From contig JAHIEP010000055.1 in the NCBI GenBank assembly GCA_018901375.1, positions 1 through 7,746 on the forward strand: a stretch of 7,746 nt of DNA, given 5' to 3'. Origin of the DNA: Nanobdellota archaeon (GTDB lineage Archaea; Nanobdellota; Nanobdellia; Pacearchaeales; GW2011-AR1). The translations under genes and the position numbers were made by a program. The notes below the pieces were generated by a model. It saw only the letters and a list, made by a program, of their open reading frames with translations. It ran no database searches and was not told the origin of the DNA. Shown piece by piece: positions 1 through 4,917 of the stretch (positions within the stretch are counted from its first letter, which is position 1; each line of letters starts with the position of its first letter).

Positions 1-40
1 CAATTACAACATAATCCAAGTTCTTTTTATTCATTTTCAT
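1..40 (-). CDS. Start of a gene running off the left edge
   Basis: Only the first 13 codons are inside the window: MKMNKKNLDYVVI and onward. The start is supported by a GGAGG ribosome site at 46-50, five bases before the ATG. The ATG overlaps the TGA of the preceding mini reading frame as TGATG. The first residues (basic, then hydrophobic) resemble the starts of the small membrane proteins elsewhere in this locus, so it may be another anchored protein of the same operon; that is inference. The same start region is copied twice more upstream inside the 116-bp tandem repeat, but the sequence after codon 11 differs from those copies. This is why I take this copy as the true gene start. Nothing can be said about its function. 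Confidence 0.4.
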   Translation of the reverse strand, partial: MKMNKKNLDYVVI

Positions 41-156
41 CAAGTCCTCCAAAACAGGAAGTGGATTCGAAACCTTGGTCCCTCCAAAAAGGAAGTTGGT
101 AAGAAACCTTGGTTTCTTACAACAACATAATCCAAGTTCTTTTTATTCATTTTCAT
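40..156 (-). other. Mini reading frame, second repeat unit (38 codons)
   Basis: The frame starts MKMNKKNLDY and ends FLFWRT. It has GGAGG at 162-166, five bases before the ATG, and it stops in TGATG, overlapping the next start by one base. Its length of 117 bases minus that overlap is exactly the 116-bp period of the repeat. The middle of the frame is the inverted repeat, so the peptide looks like a by-product of duplicating a gene start, not an evolved protein. It may still be translated. There is no family match that I recognise. Confidence 0.2.
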
Positions 157-266
157 CAAGTCCTCCAAAACAGGAAGTGGGTTCGAAACCTTGGTCCCTC
201 CAAAAAGGAAGTTGGTAAGAAACCTTGGTTTCTTACAACAACATAATCCAAAATTTTCTTATTCAT
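156..266 (-). other. Mini reading frame, first repeat unit (36 codons)
   Basis: This is the upstream copy of the same frame, starting MNKKILDYVV. An AAGGGG ribosome site lies about nine bases before the ATG. It ends in TGATG onto the next copy. The ATG seven bases further upstream (273) runs into a stop after four codons because of a one-base insertion relative to the other units. The frame follows the metal/thiol operon in the same direction, so it would be on the same or the next transcript. I doubt that the peptide itself has a function. Confidence 0.2.
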
Positions 267-280
267 TTTTCATTTCCCCT

Positions 281-318
281 TGACAAAATGAAGATGATGC
301 TTCTCTGAAGTTTCTTAT
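281..318 (-). promoter_or_regulatory. Third copy of the upstream element (palindrome form CTTC-AGA-GAAG)
   Basis: The stretch begins at the stop of the four-helix membrane protein gene and precedes the repeat region. Its core at 294-316 matches the copies near 1430 and 5030 except at two bases. These two are the outer symmetric partners of the palindrome (300 and 310), so CTTC-AGA-GAAG replaces GTTC-AGA-GAAC with symmetry kept. Unlike the other copies it has no TATA-like box after it; an AAGGGG ribosome site follows at once. Confidence 0.5.
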
Positions 319-759
319 TCATCGTCGCCCCTTAGAATATTTATTTCTCTGATAATATAAAACCCAAATCCCAATCACATTAGAAACAACTCCAAGCCAA
401 AGAAAATGCGGAGTATACCTAGACAAAGCCACCAACGAAGACATCCCAACAACAGCCCCCAAGAAAGGCAAAAGATTCAAAATATAATGACTACAACAAA
501 GAATCATACTAACCCCAGAAATGCCTCCAGACACGACGGTAGTCCCACAACCAATCGCACTCAAGCTATTATAATAAACAAACAACCCAACCTGCAAACC
601 AAACCCCCCAATCAACAAAACCAACAAATACCAATACTGATTAATAATATCAATCGCCATCATCGGATAATTCAACAAAGCCAAAACACTCCAATTAATC
701 AGTATAACTATAATCGCCGCAAACACCCCCCATAAAACTCCCTTAATTTTTGCCTCCAT
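319..759 (-). CDS. Four-helix membrane protein with Cys-Cys-x-His motif, possible metal transporter
   Basis: A 146-residue membrane protein with hydrophobic segments at about 8-29, 42-62, 73-100 and 104-135, and a basic C-terminal tail. Cysteines sit in or next to helix 3: C71 in IGCGT, and C88-C89-x-H91 in a stretch that continues into LLPFLG. Paired cysteines inside a helix recall MerT-type mercury carriers and small bacterial membrane proteins with CCxH and LLP motifs found beside metal resistance genes. The resemblance is by motif, not by a proven match. Its ATG overlaps the stop of the gene before it by one base (TAATG), so translation is probably coupled. A role in moving a soft metal ion, or in handing it to the thiol proteins encoded beside it, is inference. 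It could also be a thiol-redox membrane protein. Confidence 0.75.
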   Translation of the reverse strand: MEAKIKGVLWGVFAAIIVILINWSVLALLNYPMMAIDIINQYWYLLVLLIGGFGLQVGLFVYYNSLSAIGCGTTVVSGGISGVSMILCCSHYILNLLPFLGAVVGMSSLVALSRYTPHFLWLGVVSNVIGIWVLYYQRNKYSKGRR

Positions 760-1217
760 TATATTTCACACCCAGTTAAACTTGATAACCTCTCAAATGT
801 CTGAACACTCTCATACATCTTACCATCAATCTCCCATGTAGGCGTTATATCAACCCCTTTAGAATCACACAAAGCCTGATCCTCAATACACTTAACATAA
901 TCTAAATATTTCTCAGACTTCCCAAAATAATTCAACTGTTTTGCCGTATATTGACAATAATCATTCCCATAAATAATCGCTCCCTTATCAGTCAAGCACT
1001 TAGTAAAATCGTCATACTCTCCCGGACCCTGAGAAGAAGAATAAATCATAAAAGAAGAAGATATAATTATCAAAAAAACCAATGAAATAATAATATATTT
1101 TCTAAAACCAAATCCACGCTTCTTAGCCTTGACACCCGCATGCTTAGAGCTAGTATGCTGATCCAAACTATCCTCAGAAATAAATCTACGATCACAATGA
1201 TTACATTCAAATGCCAT
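759..1217 (-). CDS. C2H2 zinc finger - membrane anchor - thioredoxin-like fusion with CxxT site
   Basis: From the ATG at 1217 the protein has 152 residues; a TTG at 1223 would add two. Residues 5-26 form a classical zinc finger (C5-x2-C8-x12-H21-x4-H26). A basic stretch (30-40) and one membrane helix (about 41-59) follow, then a domain like the thioredoxin domain fused to VKOR proteins, with a KCL...GAIIYG start, a cis-proline region near P126 (TPTWEIDG) and a final TGC. By the positive-inside rule the finger is in the cytoplasm and the thioredoxin domain outside. Where the family has WCPHC, this protein has YCQYT (C88, T91), so the second active-site cysteine is missing. C74, C110, C117 and C150 remain and may form structural or alternative disulfides. 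It could be a reductase, isomerase or chaperone of thiol or metal sites, with the finger binding DNA, RNA or protein inside. Confidence 0.8.
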   Translation of the reverse strand: MAFECNHCDRRFISEDSLDQHTSSKHAGVKAKKRGFGFRKYIIISLVFLIIISSSFMIYSSSQGPGEYDDFTKCLTDKGAIIYGNDYCQYTAKQLNYFGKSEKYLDYVKCIEDQALCDSKGVDITPTWEIDGKMYESVQTFERLSSLTGCEI

Positions 1218-1223
1218 ATTCAA

Positions 1224-1373
1224 TTAACGACCACAGCCTCCTCCCGCGAATTGACTAGCATACCCAACACCACTTGAAGCCGCACTCCCAGAACCCATCT
1301 GAGAAACCGCATAAATTCCGAGAATAACTAATAAGACAGCCCCCAAAATCACAATAGTTTTATCTATTTCCAT
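1224..1373 (-). CDS. 49-residue anchored peptide with C-terminal GGGCGR tail
   Basis: This gene is short but well supported: a strong AAGGAGG site at 1379-1385, five bases before the ATG, and a stop directly in front of the next gene. The protein starts MEIDKTIVILGAV and has one helix at about residues 6-24. A Ser/Gly/Ala-rich stretch follows, then the tail AGGGCGR with its only cysteine three residues from the end. The layout of short cytoplasmic start, one helix, flexible linker and Cys-Gly tail is the same as in the 56-residue peptide at 4098-4268. The tail should lie outside the cell membrane if the N-terminus is inside. It may bind metal, form a mixed disulfide with the thioredoxin-like proteins, or be a recognition tail. 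The promoter-like element upstream suggests that it opens a new transcript. Confidence 0.75.
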   Translation of the reverse strand: MEIDKTIVILGAVLLVILGIYAVSQMGSGSAASSGVGYASQFAGGGCGR

Positions 1374-1453
1374 ATCAACCTCCTTGCAAATTTTTTAGTA
1401 TAACAAAATTTGAATGATGGTTCTCTGAACTTTCTTCCAAATCTTCCAACCAT
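1364..1453 (-). other. 29-codon frame inside the repeated upstream element
   Basis: The frame starts MVGRFGRKFRE and ends over the start of the 49-residue peptide gene. Its ATG overlaps the stop of the triple-thioredoxin gene (TGATG), and a GGAGG lies ten bases upstream. The other good copy of the element holds the matching frame in register for 22 codons. However, all six base differences fall at codon positions 1 or 2 and none at position 3, which is not how a conserved protein behaves. I regard it as a possible leader peptide only. Confidence 0.2.
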
Positions 1454-1456
1454 CAC
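1387..1456 (-). promoter_or_regulatory. Repeated upstream element, copy ahead of the 49-residue peptide gene
   Basis: These 70 bases match 4985-5054 at 63 positions. In reading direction (minus) the element holds TGATGGTT, then the palindrome GTTC-AGA-GAAC (1420-1430), then AACCATCA overlapping it. After this comes an inverted repeat CAAATTTT-N10-AAAATTTG (1387-1412) whose spacer is the TATA-like GTTATACTAA. TGATGGTT and AACCATCA can pair as an alternative to the inner palindrome. The TATA-like box is centred about 26 bases before the ATG, which would give a leaderless message. Yet a strong ribosome site is present too, so read-through from the upstream operon is also likely. Confidence 0.55.
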
Positions 1457-2520
1457 AAATCAACCTCCACATACTCGCCAACATCTTCAATCTTCCTAAA
1501 AACAAAACTCTGATCCTTATCATCAAAAGTTCCAACACTACCAAGAACTTCACGAAGTTGAGCATAATCCAATATCTCCTTAGACAAAACCAAAGTAGGA
1601 ACTTTAGTAACATTATATTTCAAAACAAAAGCCTTCCCTTCAACGCTCGAAACATCCAAAATTTTCTCATCAACAAAATAAACACCCATCTGCTGAAATG
1701 CTTGCCTTAACTCTCCAACGTCAAAACAATCCTCACAACTAGAATCATTCAAAAGAGTAATAGAAACAACTCCCCTAACGCTATCGCTAACCAAATCCTT
1801 ATACGGAGCAACCGGACTCTTAAGCAAATAGTATTCGCCCCTATCTTCCAAAGACGATTTTATACTTTCAACAATCCAGTCATACTTATCAATATCTTTA
1901 GAAATTAAAAGTGCCGGAGCAAACGTTAATTTATTCTCCTGAATTACTGCAAGACCCTCGACAGACTCAGCTCCAACAATTCTATAATCGGCAAACCTAA
2001 TCCCCATTTTCTCCAACTGACCCTTTAGCGACGACAAAGAAAAACAATTCTCACAATTCGGACTAACTTCAATGGCCCTAACCAAACCCTCAACTTCTCC
2101 AGAATCCATATCAACATACGGAACGTTCATATTAAAAACCGCATAATTATCTTTAACATCAAAAGCGCCTTCTAATCCCATCTCACTAATATGCCTAGAA
2201 GTTAAAATCAAAGCAGGTAACCTTGTAATCCCATATTTCTCAATCATCTTTTTCCCCTTAGCAGAATCAGAAGAATAAGTATCATAATCATCAACCCCAA
2301 CACCAAGAGAAGATAGTCCATCGACAACAGTTGAAGAATCAACACACTCCTTACAATCAACACTTATTTCGATAACATCAACACTCAATGAACCACCAAT
2401 ATTTTTAGGAACAAAATTTGAATAAACAAAATACGCCAAAACCAAAACACCAACAATTACAATTAACTTCACATAATCATTCTCGTCCACCTTTTTATTT
2501 CCCCAATTTTTTCCCATCAT
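1453..2520 (-). CDS. Anchored protein with three tandem thioredoxin-like CxxC modules
   Basis: A 355-residue protein: a short charged start, one helix (about 17-36), then three repeats of a thioredoxin-like fold placed outside the membrane. The redox pairs are C56-KE-C59, C156-EN-C159 and C262-ED-C265. Each is followed exactly 46 residues later by the presumed cis-proline (P102 in RLPALIL, P202 in FAPALLI, P308 in KVPTLVL). The residues between the cysteines are polar or acidic instead of the usual GP, PH or PY, so the potentials may be unusual. The most likely role is a thiol-disulfide relay or isomerase serving the Cys-rich proteins of this locus; three modules may pass electrons in series. 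The first ATG makes an ATGA overlap with the gene before it, so I use that start; a second ATG follows directly. Confidence 0.85.
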   Translation of the reverse strand: MMGKNWGNKKVDENDYVKLIVIVGVLVLAYFVYSNFVPKNIGGSLSVDVIEISVDCKECVDSSTVVDGLSSLGVGVDDYDTYSSDSAKGKKMIEKYGITRLPALILTSRHISEMGLEGAFDVKDNYAVFNMNVPYVDMDSGEVEGLVRAIEVSPNCENCFSLSSLKGQLEKMGIRFADYRIVGAESVEGLAVIQENKLTFAPALLISKDIDKYDWIVESIKSSLEDRGEYYLLKSPVAPYKDLVSDSVRGVVSITLLNDSSCEDCFDVGELRQAFQQMGVYFVDEKILDVSSVEGKAFVLKYNVTKVPTLVLSKEILDYAQLREVLGSVGTFDDKDQSFVFRKIEDVGEYVEVDL

Positions 2521-3005
2521 TCTTTACAGCAATCAAGCATCCCCTTTAATTTATCAGAAATCTTAGAAATCTTAGACTTACTTGACTTTCCAGAAGAAAG
2601 CGAACTCAAAAATCCATTCACTGCCCAAAACATACTATACATATCAAACGCATCAGCAAACATCTCCTCCGCATCCACCTTCTTACCATCATGAAGATAC
2701 TTCGTCCCAACCTCAGTCAACCTCATCGACGTCGCCAACAAATGCTTACTAATACACCACGTCTCACCATAATCCCCGTCCTCACGCTTAACAATCTTAG
2801 CCAACAACCTCTTCCGAACCTCACGAACCTCCTCCAAAAATTCCAAATACTTCGACTCCTCAGTCTTCATATAAGAAAACAAAAAATGCTCTTCAAGCGA
2901 AACCAAATTCATCAACCCAATAGACAAATCTTCACCGACGGACAAATCTAAATGATTAGCCTTCTTAATCTCATCAATCTTCTTCACAAAATTTTCTCTA
3001 TCCAT
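2517..3005 (-). CDS. Soluble helical protein of unknown function with ETWCxxKH and C-terminal CC
   Basis: This 162-residue protein has no signal or membrane helix and is the only clearly cytoplasmic product of its operon. It reads as a mostly helical bundle, rich in Glu, Lys and Leu. Features that may matter are E38-E39-H40, an ETWC-IS-KH motif near 81-88, HDGKK near 105-109, and a pair of cysteines (C159, C160) three residues from the end. I recall similar proteins in DPANN and candidate-phylum genomes only as hypothetical. The start codon follows the stop of the previous gene with no gap, and the end overlaps the next start by ATGA, so the product is made in step with the redox proteins. 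It could be a cytoplasmic partner, chaperone or metal-binding protein. The Glu/His pattern could suit a metal site, but this is a guess. Confidence 0.75.
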   Translation of the reverse strand: MDRENFVKKIDEIKKANHLDLSVGEDLSIGLMNLVSLEEHFLFSYMKTEESKYLEFLEEVREVRKRLLAKIVKREDGDYGETWCISKHLLATSMRLTEVGTKYLHDGKKVDAEEMFADAFDMYSMFWAVNGFLSSLSSGKSSKSKISKISDKLKGMLDCCKE

Positions 3006-3518
3006 TTACAACCAAAGCTGAACAATCAAACCGCTAACAGCCAGTAACAAAAAAGTCAAAACCATAGTCTGATAATTCATATGCCTCCCCCTAATTTTAG
3101 TTATCTTCTTACTAATAGTCGGAGAAACAAGAACAAGTAGCCCTCCAAAAAACGAACCAATTAAGGCTGCATTAACAGCATAAGTTTTACCATACTCCCC
3201 AACAAACCAAAGAGTAAGAGGAAAGTAAGCATTAATCAAAGGCAACAAAGGTATGACTGTCAAAAAGAATGAAACAAAAATAATCAAAGTTTTTTGAAAC
3301 GGAACATATTTCTTCTTAACCACCCTTGCAAACCACATCCCCATAGATATAGCAAAAGCACCAACAAGCAAACTTAATACGACCTTATTCACTCCCAAAT
3401 ATGCGGCGCCACCGACAGCAGCACCAACACCCAAAGTACACAAAGGACAATGAGCCAACACCCTACCCGCAAGAAAAATAGGGGCTAACAAAAATAAAAA
3501 TAAATTTCTAAATTTCAT
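3006..3518 (-). CDS. Membrane protein with external HCPLC motif, possible electron carrier
   Basis: The ATG at 3518 overlaps the DUF411 stop as ATGA and gives a signal-like start (MKFRNLFLFLLAPIFL), so I prefer it over the GTG at 3530. The protein has 170 residues. After the first hydrophobic segment comes A-H-C24-P-L-C27, followed at once by a Gly/Ala-rich helix; further helices lie at about 45-65, 74-98, 105-130 and 146-168. A CxxC at the outer mouth of a helical bundle suggests redox exchange between membrane and outside, as DsbB, DsbD or VKOR-like proteins do. It has none of their full cysteine sets, however, and I do not assign it to any of them. The neighbours, a DUF411 metal protein before it and a triple thioredoxin after it, fit a role in supplying or removing electrons, or in metal passage. 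Confidence 0.8.
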   Translation of the reverse strand: MKFRNLFLFLLAPIFLAGRVLAHCPLCTLGVGAAVGGAAYLGVNKVVLSLLVGAFAISMGMWFARVVKKKYVPFQKTLIIFVSFFLTVIPLLPLINAYFPLTLWFVGEYGKTYAVNAALIGSFFGGLLVLVSPTISKKITKIRGRHMNYQTMVLTFLLLAVSGLIVQLWL

Positions 3519-3991
3519 ATTACCATCCACTCCTGATAAGTCCCATCATGATTAACTGAATAAATAACCCAATCCATATTCTTAACCCCCGGCATTCCCG
3601 GACTTCCAGCAGGCATCCCAGGCAAAGCAATGCCAGCAATATCAGGCCTTTCTTCAAGCAACTTGTTTATAGCCTCCAAAGGAACATGCCCCTCAACAAA
3701 ATACCCATCAATAATCGCAGTATGACAAGTCCTTAATTGATTAGGAACCCCATATTCATCCTTAGTCGGCTCAACATCATCCATAACTATAACATCAACA
3801 TCAAGTCCTCCTCGTCCAGATAAATATTCAGAATGCACCCCGCAACATCCACAACTCATATCCTTATGAAATTCGACCGTACCTTCAAAATTTTCCAAAG
3901 CAGTATAGCCACTAACACCTGGTCGGATAACTAGCAACAAAACTATCGCTACCAACAATACCCCTACAGTTATATATCTTATTTTTACCAT
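3515..3991 (-). CDS. Membrane-anchored DUF411 (CopG-like) copper-binding protein
   Basis: A 158-residue protein with an N-terminal hydrophobic anchor or signal (about 6-22) and a nearly full-length DUF411 domain. The family marks are all visible: D-M-S-C47-G-C-C50-G, then KDEYGVP, C89-H90-T-A-I-I-D-G-Y, E-G-H102-V-P, ERPD near 114-117, and LPGMPAGSPGM with M126 and M133. DUF411 proteins have a thioredoxin-like fold and bind copper through such cysteine, histidine and methionine residues; they accompany copper resistance genes in bacteria. Here the domain would sit outside the membrane. The ribosome site AAAAGGA lies nine bases before the ATG. It is first in its segment, after a terminator, and is coupled to the CPLC membrane protein by ATGA. 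This gene is the main reason to read the locus as copper-related. Confidence 0.93.
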   Translation of the reverse strand: MVKIRYITVGVLLVAIVLLLVIRPGVSGYTALENFEGTVEFHKDMSCGCCGVHSEYLSGRGGLDVDVIVMDDVEPTKDEYGVPNQLRTCHTAIIDGYFVEGHVPLEAINKLLEERPDIAGIALPGMPAGSPGMPGVKNMDWVIYSVNHDGTYQEWMVI

Positions 3992-4013
3992 TATTTTGTT
4001 TCCTTTTATATTA

Positions 4014-4045
4014 AGATACTTCTCAAGTACCTTTCTTTACCATGA
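4014..4045 (-). promoter_or_regulatory. Dyad upstream of the DUF411 gene, possible diverged copy of the repeated element
   Basis: An inverted repeat AGGTACTT-GAG-AAGTATCT (4014-4032, one mismatch) is preceded in reading direction by ATGGT and AAGAAAG, as in the better copies of the element. Its position ahead of an operon head fits control of transcription. The similarity is weak, and chance is not excluded. Confidence 0.3.
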
Positions 4046-4063
4046 TGCGGTCTTTCCCGCCGT

Positions 4064-4097
4064 CAATTAAAAAATAAAATAAAATAATTTATTTTGA
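4064..4097 (-). terminator. T-rich archaeal-type terminator after the 56-residue peptide gene
   Basis: Directly after the stop, the minus strand runs TTATTTTATTTTATTTTTT without a needed hairpin, as archaeal terminators do. It separates the Cys-tailed pair (4098-4917) from the DUF411 operon. Confidence 0.6.
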
Positions 4098-4268
4098 TTA
4101 GCAACCACCGACCATTCCAGAACTAGCTCTTGCCGCAGTCGTAGCTGCAGCCTTAACCGTACTCGTACCAGAACTTAGTGCACTAATCTGCATAGTTTGC
4201 CAAATAACCAATAGCGCCAAAACCGCTAAGGCAACTCCCGCAATTATCCAAAATGTTTTCTTTTCCAT
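4098..4268 (-). CDS. 56-residue anchored peptide with C-terminal GMVGGC tail
   Basis: I start at the ATG at 4268, one base after the upstream stop; the longer open frame would have to begin inside the previous gene and adds no sensible sequence. The protein is MEKKTFWIIAG..., one helix at about 6-24, a Ser/Thr/Ala-rich linker, and the tail ASSGMVGGC with the cysteine as the last residue. The protein encoded just before it ends in ASGGMVGGC. Over the last ten codons the two genes differ by four silent changes and one replaced residue, so the tail peptide itself appears to be under selection. It may be a metal-binding or thiol end, a site for a mixed disulfide, or a sorting or modification signal. 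It probably works with its upstream partner. Confidence 0.8.
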   Translation of the reverse strand: MEKKTFWIIAGVALAVLALLVIWQTMQISALSSGTSTVKAAATTAARASSGMVGGC

Positions 4269-4269
4269 G

Positions 4270-4917
4270 TTAACAGCCACCAACCATTCCTCCGCTAGCT
4301 TGCTCACCTTTCTCAATCCCACGATATGCATTACTTGCTAAATTAATATAGTTAGTATCAATACCTTGTGATTTCATAACCGCAGCCTTAGTCTCGTGAA
4401 TCCCAGGAAAGAACAAAACCTTCCATTTCGCAACTTCAGTCAATATCTCATCATCACTAAAATCATCACCATGCTCCGTAATCAAATATTTAGCAAGTCC
4501 TCTCATAGCAAAACTATGTGCACATCCACACGCAGACTTTCCATCCTCGAAGATAACAGACGCAGCACCACAACAATACTCACAACTAATATCAGATAAT
4601 ATATTAATATATCTCTGTAAATCAGCTCCTTGTAAAGTCACCGTCCTATCAATATTAGACATAACCCCGATAGTAGCATCCGCTTTTTGCGGAGTCGAAG
4701 CCGAAACATCATCATATCTAATTCCCAACTCAGAACCATAAATCTTTGGAACACCCGTCGGAATTATCTCACTCGCACCCACAAGAGGAAGTATCGAAGC
4801 CCCATTAGAGATGCCCATGATTCGAATACTATTATACGCAAATAATATAAGCAACAATACGACAACAGTCATTGCAACAGTCTCCGCATTCCCTAGCTTG
4901 AATTTATTTTTACTCAT
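4270..4917 (-). CDS. Anchored Cys-rich protein with CEYCCG...CGCAH motif and GMVGGC tail
   Basis: A 215-residue protein with one helix (about 14-31), then an outer domain. The clear motif is C112-EY-C115-C116-G, followed 14 residues later by C130-G-C132-A-H134, with MRGLAKYL and later VLFFPGIHETKAA. The cysteine pattern recalls the PCYCGC-type bacterial lipoproteins, but I do not claim membership. Six cysteines and a histidine could bind a soft metal or a metal cluster. The last residues, ASGGMVGGC, match the tail of the 56-residue peptide encoded next. A GGGGGG-type ribosome site (4921-4928) precedes the ATG. It is the first gene of the minus-strand locus and sits behind the fullest copy of the repeated element and a large dyad. 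Its function is not known to me; metal capture outside the membrane is inferred. Confidence 0.85.
   Translation of the reverse strand: MSKNKFKLGNAETVAMTVVVLLLILFAYNSIRIMGISNGASILPLVGASEIIPTGVPKIYGSELGIRYDDVSASTPQKADATIGVMSNIDRTVTLQGADLQRYINILSDISCEYCCGAASVIFEDGKSACGCAHSFAMRGLAKYLITEHGDDFSDDEILTEVAKWKVLFFPGIHETKAAVMKSQGIDTNYINLASNAYRGIEKGEQASGGMVGGC

Larger units (their letters stand above)
10..273. repeat. 116-bp tandem repeat, two full units plus part of a third
   Basis: The units at 10-125 and 126-241 differ at a single base (65 is a, 181 is g), and 242-273 repeats the start of the unit with changes. Each unit is itself built of two related halves of about 35 bp, for example 46-81 against 80-115, sharing CTCCAAAA, GGAAGT and GAAACCTTGG. 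Each full unit also holds a perfect inverted repeat with 10-bp arms GTAAGAAACC and GGTTTCTTAC around TT (99-120 and 215-236). Read on the minus strand, each unit carries GGAGG, then ATG, then a 36-38 codon frame ending in TGATG. The near identity points to recent duplication. With 274-318 this covers the left 318 bases, which otherwise hold no accepted full gene. Confidence 0.9.

Noticed and set aside
174..192. GGGTTCGAAACC, like the T-arm of a tRNA
   Set aside because: The flanks do not pair as a T-stem and no acceptor, D or anticodon arm is found around it; it is part of the 116-bp repeat.
10..273. CRISPR array
   Set aside because: The repeat unit is 116 bp, units are adjacent with no unique spacers, and no cas genes are present.
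262..321. Read-through of the TGA at 319-321, extending the four-helix protein with a peptide like RNFREASSSFC
   Set aside because: The extension resembles the small frames of the other element copies, but this follows from the shared DNA element. There is no sign of stop-codon recoding elsewhere, and the next stop comes after 19 codons.
406..735. Open frame of 109 codons on the plus strand
   Set aside because: It lies antisense to the four-helix membrane protein, is full of Asn, Gln, Pro and Arg, and arises because the plus strand has few G and so few TAG and TGA codons. The same holds for the plus-strand frames at 2691-2951, 4396-4599, 6645-6975 and 6990-7328.
1395..1613. 72-codon minus-strand frame overlapping the triple-thioredoxin gene end
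   Set aside because: It is in another frame of a well-supported gene, has no ribosome site, and has a Trp- and Leu-rich content typical of shadow frames.
3519..3530. GTG start four codons upstream for the CPLC membrane protein
   Set aside because: The ATG at 3518 gives an ATGA overlap and a cleaner signal-like start; the GTG adds MDGN with no support.
4047..4060. GCGG-N6-CCGC hairpin between the 56-residue peptide and DUF411 genes
   Set aside because: The stem has only four pairs and no T-run of its own; the T-rich stretch beside it already explains termination.
4269..4331. Longer start for the 56-residue peptide, adding 21 residues
   Set aside because: It would lie inside the end of the previous gene and adds a non-hydrophobic stretch; the ATG at 4268 fits the one-base gap and the layout of the other tailed peptide.
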